Source: Pseudomonadota bacterium (lineage in GTDB: Bacteria; Pseudomonadota; Gammaproteobacteria; Xanthomonadales; SZUA-38). Taken from it: a stretch of 64,000 bases of DNA. The DNA lies in the NCBI GenBank assembly GCA_039033415.1, contig JBCCCR010000027.1, positions 37,943 through 101,942 on the forward strand, written 5' to 3'. This document shows positions 54,425 through 62,667 of the stretch, piece by piece. The notes beneath the pieces were generated by a model, which saw only the letters and a list, made by a program, of their open reading frames with translations, made no database searches and was not told where the DNA came from. Numbering within the stretch: the stretch's first letter is position 1; every line of letters begins with the position of its first letter. The position numbers were made by a program, and so were the translations under genes.

Positions 54425-55667
54425 CCAGCGACTCCCGCAGGGTGTTGGCGGCATTCAGGCCGCTGACGACGCCATCCTCATGAAAGCCCCAGCCCTGCCA
54501 GGCGCCGCAGTAGTACGTGCTGCTGCGCCCGTTCAGCGCTTTGGCCTTGGCCTGCGCCGCCACCGATTCCCGCGTGTAGATCGGATGCTGGTACTGCATG
54601 CGGGCCAGGATTTTCTCGGGGTCGATCTGGTCGGTCTGGTTCAGGGTTACGCAAAAAGTCACCGGTGCTTCCAGCCGCTGAAGGATGTTCATATTGTAGG
54701 TCACGGTGCAGGATTTGCTGGCGGTGCTGTCCACCCGGGCATTCCAGGCGGCCCAGGCCGGCCGGCGACGCGGCAGCAGTCGCTCGTCGGTATGCAGGAC
54801 CGTATCGTTGCTCTGGTAGGGAATGGCGCCGAGCACGTCCCGCTCCTCATCGCTGGGGTCGGCCAGCAGCGCGAGCGCCTGATCGCTGTGGCAGGCGAAG
54901 ATCACCCGGTCGCCTTGCCAGGAGCCGTTACCCGTTTGGATCTCGACCTTGGCCCCCTTTCGACGAACCTCTTGCACCGGGCAATTGAGCTCAACCGATG
55001 CGTTGAGCCGCTCGATCAGCGCCTCAACGTAGCTCGCAGAACCGCCGCGAACGACGCGCCACTGAGGCCGGCCCTTGAGCTTCAGCATCTGATGGTGATG
55101 AAAAAACTGCACCATATAGCGCATGGGGAATTGCATGATCTGGGACGGCGGGGCCGACCAGAGTGCCGAGGCCATCGGAATCAAATGATCGTTGATAAAG
55201 GTCGCGCTGTAGCCTTCGGTCATTAGATATTCGCCGGTGCTGGGGCCCGGATCGTCGCTCTCCAGCAGCGCTGGCGCCGCCTGATAAAACCGACGGATGT
55301 CTGCTAGCATCCGCCAAAAAGCCGGCCGGACGAAGTTGCGCCTCTGACAGAACAGTTTGGGGATAGAGTTGGGGTTGTATTCGAGACCACTCTGGGCGTT
55401 GCTGACCGAGAAACTCATTTCGGTGTCCAGCAAGGGCACCTCTAGCTCGTCGAGCATCGCGGTGAAGTTGGGATAGTTCTGCGCGTTGCAGACGATGAAC
55501 CCGGAGTCAACGCGATAGGTTCGCCCCTTTAGCTCCAGCGTATGGGTGTGGGTATGACCGCCCGGATAGTCGGCCTTCTCGAATACCGTAACTTCACCCT
55601 CACGATCGAGCGCGCGGGCCGCCACGAGGCCTGAAACCCCGGCGCCAATCACCGCGATGCGGCTCAT
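54417..55667 (-). CDS. FAD-dependent NAD(P)-binding oxidoreductase (amine oxidase type)
   Basis: 416 residues. The FAD motif is at the very start: IAVIGAGVSGLVAARALDRE; later DSGFIVCNAQNYPNF and GDRVIFACHSDQALALLADP. It resembles flavoproteins of the protoporphyrinogen/amine oxidase superfamily found next to DUF1365 and CFA genes. It probably oxidises or isomerises fatty-acyl intermediates made by the methyltransferase. This is inference from context. Overlaps the desaturase by 4 bases. Confidence 0.88.
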   Translation of the reverse strand: MSRIAVIGAGVSGLVAARALDREGEVTVFEKADYPGGHTHTHTLELKGRTYRVDSGFIVCNAQNYPNFTAMLDELEVPLLDTEMSFSVSNAQSGLEYNPNSIPKLFCQRRNFVRPAFWRMLADIRRFYQAAPALLESDDPGPSTGEYLMTEGYSATFINDHLIPMASALWSAPPSQIMQFPMRYMVQFFHHHQMLKLKGRPQWRVVRGGSASYVEALIERLNASVELNCPVQEVRRKGAKVEIQTGNGSWQGDRVIFACHSDQALALLADPSDEERDVLGAIPYQSNDTVLHTDERLLPRRRPAWAAWNARVDSTASKSCTVTYNMNILQRLEAPVTFCVTLNQTDQIDPEKILARMQYQHPIYTRESVAAQAKAKALNGRSSTYYCGAWQGWGFHEDGVVSGLNAANTLRESLDA

Positions 55668-56677
55668 GAATCGGTGTGGTTGGCCGCAATGCCGGGCGCT
55701 TGGTCCCCTGCTGATTGGCTCGCGTCGCCTTGTCCTCGGCGCCCGTTTCTTCCCTGCTCAAGGACCCGTTCCGGGACCGGCCGGATGTCCCAGATCAGAC
55801 CGACGGCCGCCATCATCCGCAGCAGGTAGTAGGTCACGTCATACTCCCACCAGTAAAACCCCTGGCGCGCTGATGCCGGATAGCGATGATGATTGTTGTG
55901 CCAGCCTTCACCCATGGTCAGGATCGCCAGCAGCGCGTTGTTCCGCGAGGTATCGCCGGTCTTAAAGCGTCGGCTGCCGAAGCGGTGGGCGAGAGAGTTG
56001 ATGGTGAACGTGCCGTGGTAGAGCGCGACGGTGGACACAAAAAACCCCCAGATCAGCATCTGCGCGGCTGAGGTCCCGGACGCGGGGTACTGCTCGGCTA
56101 CCCAGCCTCCAAAAAAGAACAGGGACACAGCCAGTGCCACCGGGACAAGCAGATCGGAGCTGTCTAAAGCGCGTAGCTCGGGGAATTTCGCCCAGTCGCG
56201 AACGCGTTCCTGGCGAGTCGCAAAGTTTTCTTGCTGGAGAAACCACAGCATGTGCGCCTGCCAAAAGCCGGCCTGGGGTGAATGCGGGTCCAGGTCGGTA
56301 TCGCTGTGGCGGTGATGACCGCGGTGATGAGCGGCCCACCACAGGGGGCCCCGCTGGACCGAGGAGGCGCCGATGACGGCGAAAATAAACTGCACGATCC
56401 GGCTGGTTTTAAACGCCCGGTGCGAAAAGTAGCGGTGATAAAAGCCGGTGATGGCGAACATCCGTACCACGTACAGCGCCACCGCCACCGCCACCGCAAT
56501 GGGGCTAACGCCGACCCAGATGACGCCGAAACACATGAGGTGCATGCCGATAAACGGCAGGATGCGGATGTAGTCAATGCCCTCTTTGGGGTTTTCGACC
56601 TCCGAGTTGGAATCGATCCAGAGCAGCAGCGTCCGCCACCATGGCCGGGCGCTGCGTGTATTCACCGATGTCCCCAT
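55664..56677 (-). CDS. Acyl-CoA / fatty acid desaturase
   Basis: 337 residues with a strong AAGGAAGGAT site before ATG 56677. Three histidine boxes bind the two iron atoms: FYHRYFSHRAF, HHRGHHRHSDTD and EGWHNNHHRYP. Membrane segments lie between. It introduces double bonds into acyl chains (delta-9 type in relatives), which the following methyltransferases and FAD enzyme could use. First gene of the six-gene operon. Confidence 0.94.
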   Translation of the reverse strand: MGTSVNTRSARPWWRTLLLWIDSNSEVENPKEGIDYIRILPFIGMHLMCFGVIWVGVSPIAVAVAVALYVVRMFAITGFYHRYFSHRAFKTSRIVQFIFAVIGASSVQRGPLWWAAHHRGHHRHSDTDLDPHSPQAGFWQAHMLWFLQQENFATRQERVRDWAKFPELRALDSSDLLVPVALAVSLFFFGGWVAEQYPASGTSAAQMLIWGFFVSTVALYHGTFTINSLAHRFGSRRFKTGDTSRNNALLAILTMGEGWHNNHHRYPASARQGFYWWEYDVTYYLLRMMAAVGLIWDIRPVPERVLEQGRNGRRGQGDASQSAGDQAPGIAANHTDS

Positions 56678-56850
56678 ATCCTTCCTTTAGCCCGCATTGT
56701 GCCTGCGGTCTCTTTTCCCCTCACACCCCGTCAGCTTTTCGTTTGACCGGTGACGCTGCCGTGAAACTGTGGTCGTCAGACCATTGACATCAGCCACCGC
56801 TGCCCGGGAGGACCTGCCTCAAAAAAGCTGGAATTGACCGATCGTCGTTG

Positions 56851-57303
56851 CTACCTGGCTTGTGGTGCCTCCACAACAATTTCGGTCAGCACCGAGTTGG
56901 CAATAAAGCAGGCTTTGTGTGCCGCGTGGTGCAGCTGGTCTAAGTCTTCCTGGGACGGCGCCGGGCCGGAGAACGTGATCTCCGGGCGCAGCGTCACCCG
57001 CGTCATGACCATGCCGCGTTCGGTTTTGCCGAGCGTGCCCTCGGCTTGATCCAGATATTTTTCGACGACGAGCCCTTTGCTGGCGGCCAGGTACAGAAAG
57101 GTCAGCATGTGGCAGGACGACAGCGAGGCGGTAAAGGCCTCTTCGGGGTCAACGCAGTCTGCGTTGCCGCGATAGCCAGGTGCTGCCGAAGCGTTGAGCG
57201 TTTGGCCACCAGCGAGTCGCCAATGGTGATCTCGGGGGTACGCGGCGGGCGTAAATTCGCCGTCGCCCAGCTCCCAGCTAACGGTTGCGGTATGGGTGCT
57301 CAT
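56851..57303 (-). CDS. OsmC/Ohr family peroxiredoxin-like protein
   Basis: 150 residues. Active-site cysteines in AFTASLSSCHMLTFLYLAAS and HHAAHKACFIANSVLTEIVV. OsmC/Ohr proteins reduce organic hydroperoxides, including those of lipids, using lipoyl proteins or other thiols. It lies just upstream of the desaturase gene on the same strand, in keeping with lipid peroxide control, but it has its own gap of 173 bases. Confidence 0.93.
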   Translation of the reverse strand: MSTHTATVSWELGDGEFTPAAYPRDHHWRLAGGQTLNASAAPGYRGNADCVDPEEAFTASLSSCHMLTFLYLAASKGLVVEKYLDQAEGTLGKTERGMVMTRVTLRPEITFSGPAPSQEDLDQLHHAAHKACFIANSVLTEIVVEAPQAR

Positions 57304-57373
57304 CGTTCAGATCCAGCCAAAACGTTATTCTACCGCTGCTCTGTCCCGAGGGGCCATGCCCTGTGTCTGGACA

Positions 57374-58444
57374 TTAGCGTGGGGAAAAAAACTGGACGAT
57401 TGCACCGTCCGGCGTGCGAACGGTGAACAGGTCGAGCTGACCGTACGGGGCGATCGTCGCGGGTACACGCTCGCCAAACAGCGGCCAGCCGCGCTCCGTG
57501 ATCGATGCTGCTGCTCGTTCAGCGTCCTCCACCTCAAAACGGACCGCCAGGATGCCGAGATTGGGCGCCAAGCACCGATCGGCATAATCGTTGCCATCGA
57601 GATCCATGACCTCGATCATTTCCATTCGCCCGAACTCTCCGGCCTTGGGGTAGACGATGCCAGCCCGGTAGCGAACGCTGGTCGTCAGGTTGATGGGAAT
57701 GCCCAGGGGCGTCGCCTGCGGTTTGGGCGCGACGTAGGGTTTGCCGTTGTAGAAAGTGTCGAAGCCCAGCACCTCAGTGAAAAACTGATAGGCCGCGTCC
57801 CGATCTCGAACCATCTGCATCATGTTGAAGGGGCGGGTGAGCCGGTCGAAAGGGCCGATCGCTTCGGGAAGCGGTGGCTCGAGTCGCTCATAACCTTGGA
57901 CCTGGACGCCGTCGGGGCCGCGATAGATCACCACCCGGAGCTTCGACTTGCCAAAGGTCAGGTCTGTAATCGGAGTTTCGGTCCACCAGCCAAGCTCGAT
58001 CGCGTCCTGGTAAACCCGGTCCATGTCTTTCATGCGAATCATCAGGCTGAAGTAGCATCCGCTGTCCCAGGTTCGGGCTCCAGGCCTCATCGGCACCCTG
58101 GGTCCGGCGTTCTCGAACCGAACGAGCCGGACCATCCCGCTGTTGTTCCCGGCATGAGTCAGCAGCAACGACTCACCGGCGGCGTCTGCTGGCAGGCCCC
58201 AGGCGTCAAGCTCGCTGCGCTCAACGCTGCCTCGATGCACGGCTTCGTAACCACCGATTTGGGTAAAAAACGCGGCGCTGCGGTCCAGGTCGGTCACGCT
58301 GACCACCGCTTCGCGCCAGGGGGAATCGGTAATGGGCGCGACGGATTGCGCGCTTGTCGGCGTCACTGCGGCAAGGCCGGCCAGCAAACCGACGACAACA
58401 CCGATCATCAATTTGAGCACTGGGTTCGCACGGTTGTCGGGCAC
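57374..58444 (-). CDS. Exported VOC (glyoxalase) family protein
   Basis: 356 residues with a signal peptide (VLKLMIGVVVGLLAGLAAVT). Two vicinal oxygen chelate domains: about 40-180 (SPWREAVVSVTDLDRSAAFF, SGCYFSLMIRMKDMDRVY) and 190-355 (PFNMMQMVRDRDAAYQFF, LGILAVRFEVEDAERAAASI). No reaction can be named; VOC proteins include dioxygenases, glyoxalases and binding proteins. Being exported is unusual for the family. Divergent from the TetR gene. Confidence 0.8.
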   Translation of the reverse strand: MPDNRANPVLKLMIGVVVGLLAGLAAVTPTSAQSVAPITDSPWREAVVSVTDLDRSAAFFTQIGGYEAVHRGSVERSELDAWGLPADAAGESLLLTHAGNNSGMVRLVRFENAGPRVPMRPGARTWDSGCYFSLMIRMKDMDRVYQDAIELGWWTETPITDLTFGKSKLRVVIYRGPDGVQVQGYERLEPPLPEAIGPFDRLTRPFNMMQMVRDRDAAYQFFTEVLGFDTFYNGKPYVAPKPQATPLGIPINLTTSVRYRAGIVYPKAGEFGRMEMIEVMDLDGNDYADRCLAPNLGILAVRFEVEDAERAAASITERGWPLFGERVPATIAPYGQLDLFTVRTPDGAIVQFFSPR

Positions 58445-58503
58445 ACGCTAGTAAGCATAGCGCAGGGGGAAGCCCGAACCGAGCTGTGGGTCAAACGTGA
58501 TAG

Positions 58504-58532
58504 TTGCTGACTGACCAGTCATTTAGTAAATT
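58504..58532 (+). promoter_or_regulatory. Promoter of the tetR-efflux operon
   Basis: TTGCTG at 58504-58509 and TAAATT at 58527-58532 with a 17-base spacer. The start of transcription would fall near 58539, two bases before the ATG at 58541. There is no Shine-Dalgarno sequence, so the transcript may be leaderless. Confidence 0.45.
58508..58521. promoter_or_regulatory. Palindromic operator upstream of tetR
   Basis: TGACTG-AC-CAGTCA, a 6-2-6 perfect inverted repeat, typical of TetR-family operators. It overlaps the -35 region of the probable tetR promoter (TTGCTG 58504-58509, TAAATT 58527-58532). Binding by the TetR product would repress its own operon. Confidence 0.6.
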
Positions 58533-58540
58533 ACTGACCT

Positions 58541-59203
58541 ATGAGTCAGCAACATCAAGACGAAGCGTCTCCGGAACCACGATTTCAGCGGCGTAAGGAC
58601 CAGCGGCCCAAAGAAATTGCTCAGGCTGCGCTGGAGGTTTTTGCCGAGCGCGGCTTTGCCGGAGCGCGAGTATCGGATGTCGCGGAGCGCGCAGGGGTCA
58701 GCAAGGGATTGATGTACCTCTACTACAAGACCAAGCAGGATCTCCTCAAGGCGGTCATCCGAGGTTTTATCGAGCCGAGGGTCCGGGACATCGCGGCTGC
58801 GATCGAGGGGTGGAATGGATCCGCCGCGGCTTTTCTCCGCGGACCGTTTCTCGAAACCATCAGCCAGCTTGCTGCCTCTCGGGCCGTAATCATCATCCGT
58901 CTGATGATGGCTGAGGGACCAAATCATCCTGATCTCACGAAGTACTACTATGATCACGTGATCACCGTTGGTCTCGGCGCTCTGTCGGGCCTGCTTGACC
59001 GGGCGGTAGAGCAGGGTGAGTTCCAAACGTCAGGCATCCACCGCTATCCGCAGCTGCTCCTGGCGCCGGTGGTAATGGCGGCGGTCTGGCAGACCGTGTT
59101 TGACCGGCACCAGCGGCTGGACGTGAAGGCATTTCTGGCCGCTCACGTGGAAACCGCCATCAGCGCTATGGCCCGGCCGCAGGGCGACGGGGTGACGCCA
59201 TGA
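58541..59203 (+). CDS. TetR family transcriptional regulator
   Basis: 220 residues. Helix-turn-helix: ALEVFAERGFAGARVSDVAE and RAGVSKGLMYLYYKTKQDLL (residues about 28-70). The ligand domain follows. No ribosome binding site is seen before ATG 58541; the only nearby alternative is none, so a leaderless message is likely. It is the first gene of a TetR-HlyD-ABC-permease set like CecR-YbhGFSR of E. coli. It likely represses this operon until an export substrate binds. Confidence 0.9.
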   Translation: MSQQHQDEASPEPRFQRRKDQRPKEIAQAALEVFAERGFAGARVSDVAERAGVSKGLMYLYYKTKQDLLKAVIRGFIEPRVRDIAAAIEGWNGSAAAFLRGPFLETISQLAASRAVIIIRLMMAEGPNHPDLTKYYYDHVITVGLGALSGLLDRAVEQGEFQTSGIHRYPQLLLAPVVMAAVWQTVFDRHQRLDVKAFLAAHVETAISAMARPQGDGVTP

Positions 59204-60153
59204 ACCGTCGGCTGCTAACGCTGGGATTCATACTTTTGCTGCTGACTGCCTGCACCGACACGGATCCTAACCTGATGGTTGGGCAGCTCGAGACGGAGCG
59301 CGTGCAGGTCAGCGGTCCCATCACCGAACTGATCGTGGCCATGCCGGTTGCCGAGGGTCAGCGCGTTGCTGAGGGTGACGTGCTCTTCCAGCTCGATCCG
59401 GCGGTCACCAAGGCGGCCAGGGCCCGAGCGGTTGCGGTGCTGGCGGTGAGTGAGGCGCAGCTGGCGGAAACTCGCCGCGGTCCGCGGTCCGAAATCATCG
59501 CCGCGGCGGCGGCGCGTCAGATCCAGGCGAGCGAAGACCTGACCTTGCGAATAGCGGCCCTGAAACGGGTGCAGGACCTTCAGCGGCAAAACCTGGCCTC
59601 AGACGACGACTACGACCAGGCGCTGGCCGCCCAGAAAATGGCGCAAGCCAGACTAAAGGAATCGGAGGCCGCGCTCGCCGAGCTCCAAAACGGCAGCACT
59701 ACCGAGGAGCTGGCGCGGGCGGCGGCGGCGGTCGAGCAGGCGCAGGCTGAGCTGGCGATGCTGGAGCTGGATCTGGAGCGGCTGACGGTCCGGGCACCGG
59801 TCGCAGGCAGGGTGGAGCAGGTGCTGATCGAGCAAGGCGAGCGTCCTCGCGCGGGTGACCCGGTACTGACGCTGCTGAGGCTCGATGACACCTTCGCACG
59901 CATTTACGTCCCGGCGCAGCTGCGATCTCAGGCTCGTGTCGGCCAGCCCGTGGAACTGCAGATTCAGGGCCAGGATGCGTTGCTTGGCGGCAGCCTGCGA
60001 TGGGTGTCTGCCGATGCTGCGTTTACCCCGTATTTTGCGCTGACCCGCCACGACCGCGATCGACTGACCTATCCAGCCGAGGTGGCGCTGCAGGGCTCGG
60101 TCAGCGAGCTGCCGGCCGGTATGCCGCTGGAGGCGCGATTTGTCGACCCCTGA
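59200..60153 (+). CDS. HlyD-type membrane fusion lipoprotein
   Basis: 317 residues. The signal ends in lipobox LLTAC, so it is a lipoprotein. Biotinyl-lipoyl domain near 30-60 (ITELIVAMPVAEGQRVAEGD), a long coiled coil near 75-170, and a second half with LTVRAPVAGRVEQVLIEQGE. It should connect an inner-membrane ABC exporter to the outer membrane. It overlaps tetR by 4 bases and the ABC gene by 14. Confidence 0.9.
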   Translation: MNRRLLTLGFILLLLTACTDTDPNLMVGQLETERVQVSGPITELIVAMPVAEGQRVAEGDVLFQLDPAVTKAARARAVAVLAVSEAQLAETRRGPRSEIIAAAAARQIQASEDLTLRIAALKRVQDLQRQNLASDDDYDQALAAQKMAQARLKESEAALAELQNGSTTEELARAAAAVEQAQAELAMLELDLERLTVRAPVAGRVEQVLIEQGERPRAGDPVLTLLRLDDTFARIYVPAQLRSQARVGQPVELQIQGQDALLGGSLRWVSADAAFTPYFALTRHDRDRLTYPAEVALQGSVSELPAGMPLEARFVDP

Positions 60154-61078
60154 GCAGGCCGCGATTTCCGCCTCGGGGTTGAGCAAACAGTTTGTCCAGC
60201 TGCGGGCGGTATCCGACCTGAGCCTGGAGGTACCGCGGGCATCTATCTACGGTTTTCTTGGGCCAAACGGATCGGGGAAGTCCACCACCATCCGGATGCT
60301 CTGTGGGCTGCTCGCACCCACCAGCGGTGAAGCGCATGTGCTCGGGCTGTCGGTCGCAGGGAACGCCGCGCGGCTCAAGGCTCGTATCGGCTATATGACC
60401 CAGAAATTCTCGCTGTACGGGGACCTGAGCGTCCGGGAGAACCTCAGCTTTATCGCCAGCATCTATGGCCTCGCCGGACGTCGCGCGCGGGCGCGCATCG
60501 ACGAACTGCAGCGCCGCTATGATCTGGTTGAGCAGCAAACTCAGCTGGCCGGCACCATGAGCGGGGGGCAGCGCCAACGGCTGGCGCTGGCGGCGGCGGT
60601 GCTTCACCAGCCGGAGCTGCTCCTGCTGGATGAGCCGACCAGCGCGGTCGACCCGCGCAGTCGCCGGGATTTCTGGGCCCGCCTGTTTGAGCTGGCCGAA
60701 GCCGGGACAACCATCTTGGTTTCAACGCACTACATGGATGAAGCTGAGCGTTGCCACTACCTGGCCATTTTAGATCGCGGGGTGAAGGTTGCCGACGGCG
60801 ACCCGGAGGCGCTCAAGCGTGCTACGGGTATGCATGTGGTTGAAGTGCTGGGCCAACCGGTTGGGCCGCTGCAGCAGGTTCTGTCGGCAGCCGACGACGT
60901 GTTCAGCGTCACCCAGCTTGGCATCAGCCTCCGGGTGTTGCTGCCAGCGAGCTGCGGCGACCCCGAGGCGCGGGTGAGAGAGCTGACCTCAGCCGTTGCC
61001 CATGATGCTCGGATCCGCCTCGTTGATCCGTCGCTGGAGGACGTATTTGTTTCGGCGACCCAGTCTCCCAAGCGATGA
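60140..61078 (+). CDS. ABC transporter ATP-binding protein
   Basis: 312 residues, TTG start at 60140 with GGAGG upstream. Walker A FLGPNGSGKSTTIR near 38-51, Q-loop YMTQKFSLYGDLS, signature TMSGGQRQRLALA, Walker B LLLLDEPTSAVD, switch STHYMDEAE. A C-terminal extension of about 70 residues follows. It powers the permease encoded next. This matches YbhF-type exporters, except that YbhF carries two ATPase halves and this has one. Confidence 0.95.
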   Translation: MSTPEQAAISASGLSKQFVQLRAVSDLSLEVPRASIYGFLGPNGSGKSTTIRMLCGLLAPTSGEAHVLGLSVAGNAARLKARIGYMTQKFSLYGDLSVRENLSFIASIYGLAGRRARARIDELQRRYDLVEQQTQLAGTMSGGQRQRLALAAAVLHQPELLLLDEPTSAVDPRSRRDFWARLFELAEAGTTILVSTHYMDEAERCHYLAILDRGVKVADGDPEALKRATGMHVVEVLGQPVGPLQQVLSAADDVFSVTQLGISLRVLLPASCGDPEARVRELTSAVAHDARIRLVDPSLEDVFVSATQSPKR

Positions 61079-62169
61079 AAGCGGCGCTTTTTAGGCTGAC
61101 CGCGGTGATGGTCAAGGAAATCCGGCAGCTCCGGCGGGACCGGCTGACCTTTGGGATGGTACTGGGCATGCCGCTGATGCAGATGCTGCTGTTTGGCTAT
61201 GCGATCAACATGGACGTCCGCGACCTCAAGACGGCGGTGGCCAATCAGTCGGGCAGCATGCTGTCCCAGCGTTTTATTGCGGACGTTCGCCAGACTCAGG
61301 TTGCTGACATCATTATCACCACAGATTCGCCGCAGTCGCTGGAGGCCCTGCTGCGGCGCGGCGAGATATCGGTGGGCATACACATACCGAGCGACTTTGA
61401 TCGGCGCCTCACCGATCCGCACCGACCGGCGGCCCATCTGTTGATCGACGGCACGGATCCGACCATTACCTCGGTCGCCAACCAGCTGAGCGCCCTGGTG
61501 CCGGATGCACCCAGCGGGCTGACCGACACGCGACACATCGAGGTGCGGCCTTACTTCAACCCGGAGCAGCGCAGCGCGGTCAACATTGTTCCCGGACTGC
61601 TCGGCACCATCCTGACCATGACGATGATGCTGTTTACGGCGGTGGCGATCGTCAGAGAGCGGGAGCGGGGAAATCTCGAGCTGTTGATCAACACGCCCGT
61701 GAGCACACCCGAGCTGATGGTGGGAAAGGTGGTGCCGTACATCCTGATCGGCTTGGCCCAGGTAGCGTTGATTGTCGCGCTCGGGCAGGTCTTGTTTAAG
61801 GTGCCGTTCGCCGGGACCATTGGCAACCTCTACCTGGGTGCGGTCGTGTTTATCACCGCTAATCTGGCGCTTGGCCTACTGATCTCAACCGTCGCTCGAA
61901 CGCAGTTTCAGGCCATGCAGATGACGTTTTTTATCATGCTGCCGTCGATCCTGCTTTCCGGTTTCATGTTTCCCTTTGAGGGTATGCCGGCTTTTGCCCA
62001 GTTTTTGGGTGAGTGTTTGCCCAACACCCACTTCATCCGGATTGCGCGGGGCGTCATGCTCCGTGGCGCCGACCTTGGCGACTTAGCCGGTGAACTGCGT
62101 TCGCTGGGTCTGATCGCGCTGGTGGCGCTGGGGTTGGCGATGGCTAGATTTTCTCGGAGGTTGGATTGA
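61075..62169 (+). CDS. ABC-2 type permease
   Basis: 364 residues. One membrane segment near the N-terminus (GMVLGMPLMQMLLFGYAIN), a periplasmic domain of about 150 residues, then five segments in the second half (VPGLLGTILTMTMMLFTAVA, RERERGNLELLINTPVSTPE, LNTAVVF-like region, and MQMTFFIMLPSILLSGFMFP). This is the ABC-2 export type. In E. coli YbhS and YbhR are two such permeases; only one is here, so a homodimer or a partner elsewhere is needed. Confidence 0.93.
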   Translation: MKAALFRLTAVMVKEIRQLRRDRLTFGMVLGMPLMQMLLFGYAINMDVRDLKTAVANQSGSMLSQRFIADVRQTQVADIIITTDSPQSLEALLRRGEISVGIHIPSDFDRRLTDPHRPAAHLLIDGTDPTITSVANQLSALVPDAPSGLTDTRHIEVRPYFNPEQRSAVNIVPGLLGTILTMTMMLFTAVAIVRERERGNLELLINTPVSTPELMVGKVVPYILIGLAQVALIVALGQVLFKVPFAGTIGNLYLGAVVFITANLALGLLISTVARTQFQAMQMTFFIMLPSILLSGFMFPFEGMPAFAQFLGECLPNTHFIRIARGVMLRGADLGDLAGELRSLGLIALVALGLAMARFSRRLD

Positions 62170-62290
62170 GGTGGGGGCTGAGCGTCGCGCGATGCGTATG
62201 GACTGGGGGCGAAGGCCAAAGCTTGGGAAAGCGAGCAGGCGTGGAGGCTAAGAGGTTGCTGGGTACATTGCGACGGTTGGTGGAGAGGAT

Positions 62291-62440
62291 GATTCGCCTG
62301 CTTTGCAGGCTCACCCCTCAAGGGGGTCGCTCAGTCGCTGCGCTCCTGCGCGATGCGTCGCGCGCTGCGCGCGCTCGGCTCGAACCCCGCTCGCTTTGCT
62401 CGCATGGGGTTCGAATCAAGTCTCCTCGGCCCTCCAAACC
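62291..62440. repeat. Hairpin-chain element A
   Basis: GATTC, then hairpin GCCTGC-ttt-GCAGGC (62296-62310), TCACCCCT with AGGGGG, a GCGCGC hairpin near 62355-62375, then CTCGAACCCC and GGGGTTCGAATC as inverted arms, and CTCCTCGGCCCTCCA before the A-run of the terminator. The order of parts matches element B at 63840-64000 although the stem sequences differ. Function unknown. Confidence 0.5.
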
Positions 62441-62468
62441 AAAAAACCACCGCATGCGGTGGTTTTTT
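62441..62468. terminator. Perfect palindromic bidirectional terminator
   Basis: A run of six A, then CCACCGCA / TGCGGTGG and six T: 28 bases, fully self-complementary. It is 5 bases past the 3' end of tRNA-Arg on the minus strand and also follows the efflux operon on the plus strand. Confidence 0.88.
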
Positions 62469-62472
62469 GATT

Positions 62473-62549
62473 TGGCGCGCCGGGGAGGATTCGAACCCCC
62501 GACCTCTTGGTTCGTAGCCAAGCACTCTATCCAACTGAGCTACCGGCGC
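62473..62549 (-). tRNA. tRNA-Arg (anticodon ACG)
   Basis: 77 bases on the minus strand including the encoded 3' CCA. Acceptor stem GCGCCGG pairs with CCGGCGC; the D-arm has AGCTCAGTTGGATAGAGT; the anticodon stem CTTGG/CCAAG holds the loop CTACGAA with anticodon ACG; the T-arm is GGGGGTTCGAATCCTCC. The wobble A is expected to become inosine. It reads CGU, CGC and CGA codons. Confidence 0.96.
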
Positions 62550-62667
62550 ATCCGCCGCTGCCCAACCGGTCGGGTCTGGCAGCGAGGGCGCGAATTATCC
62601 CAGTGGGTCCGTGGGCCGTCAACCGCGATCGCGATATTATGTGGCCCGGATTTTAGTGAGGTGCCCG

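Larger units (their letters stand above)
62170..62472. other. Intergenic region between efflux operon and tRNA-Arg
   Basis: 303 bases without a credible gene. It holds a structured repeat-like element (62291-62440) and a perfect palindromic terminator (62441-62468). Open frames crossing it and the tRNA are artefacts. Confidence 0.6.
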
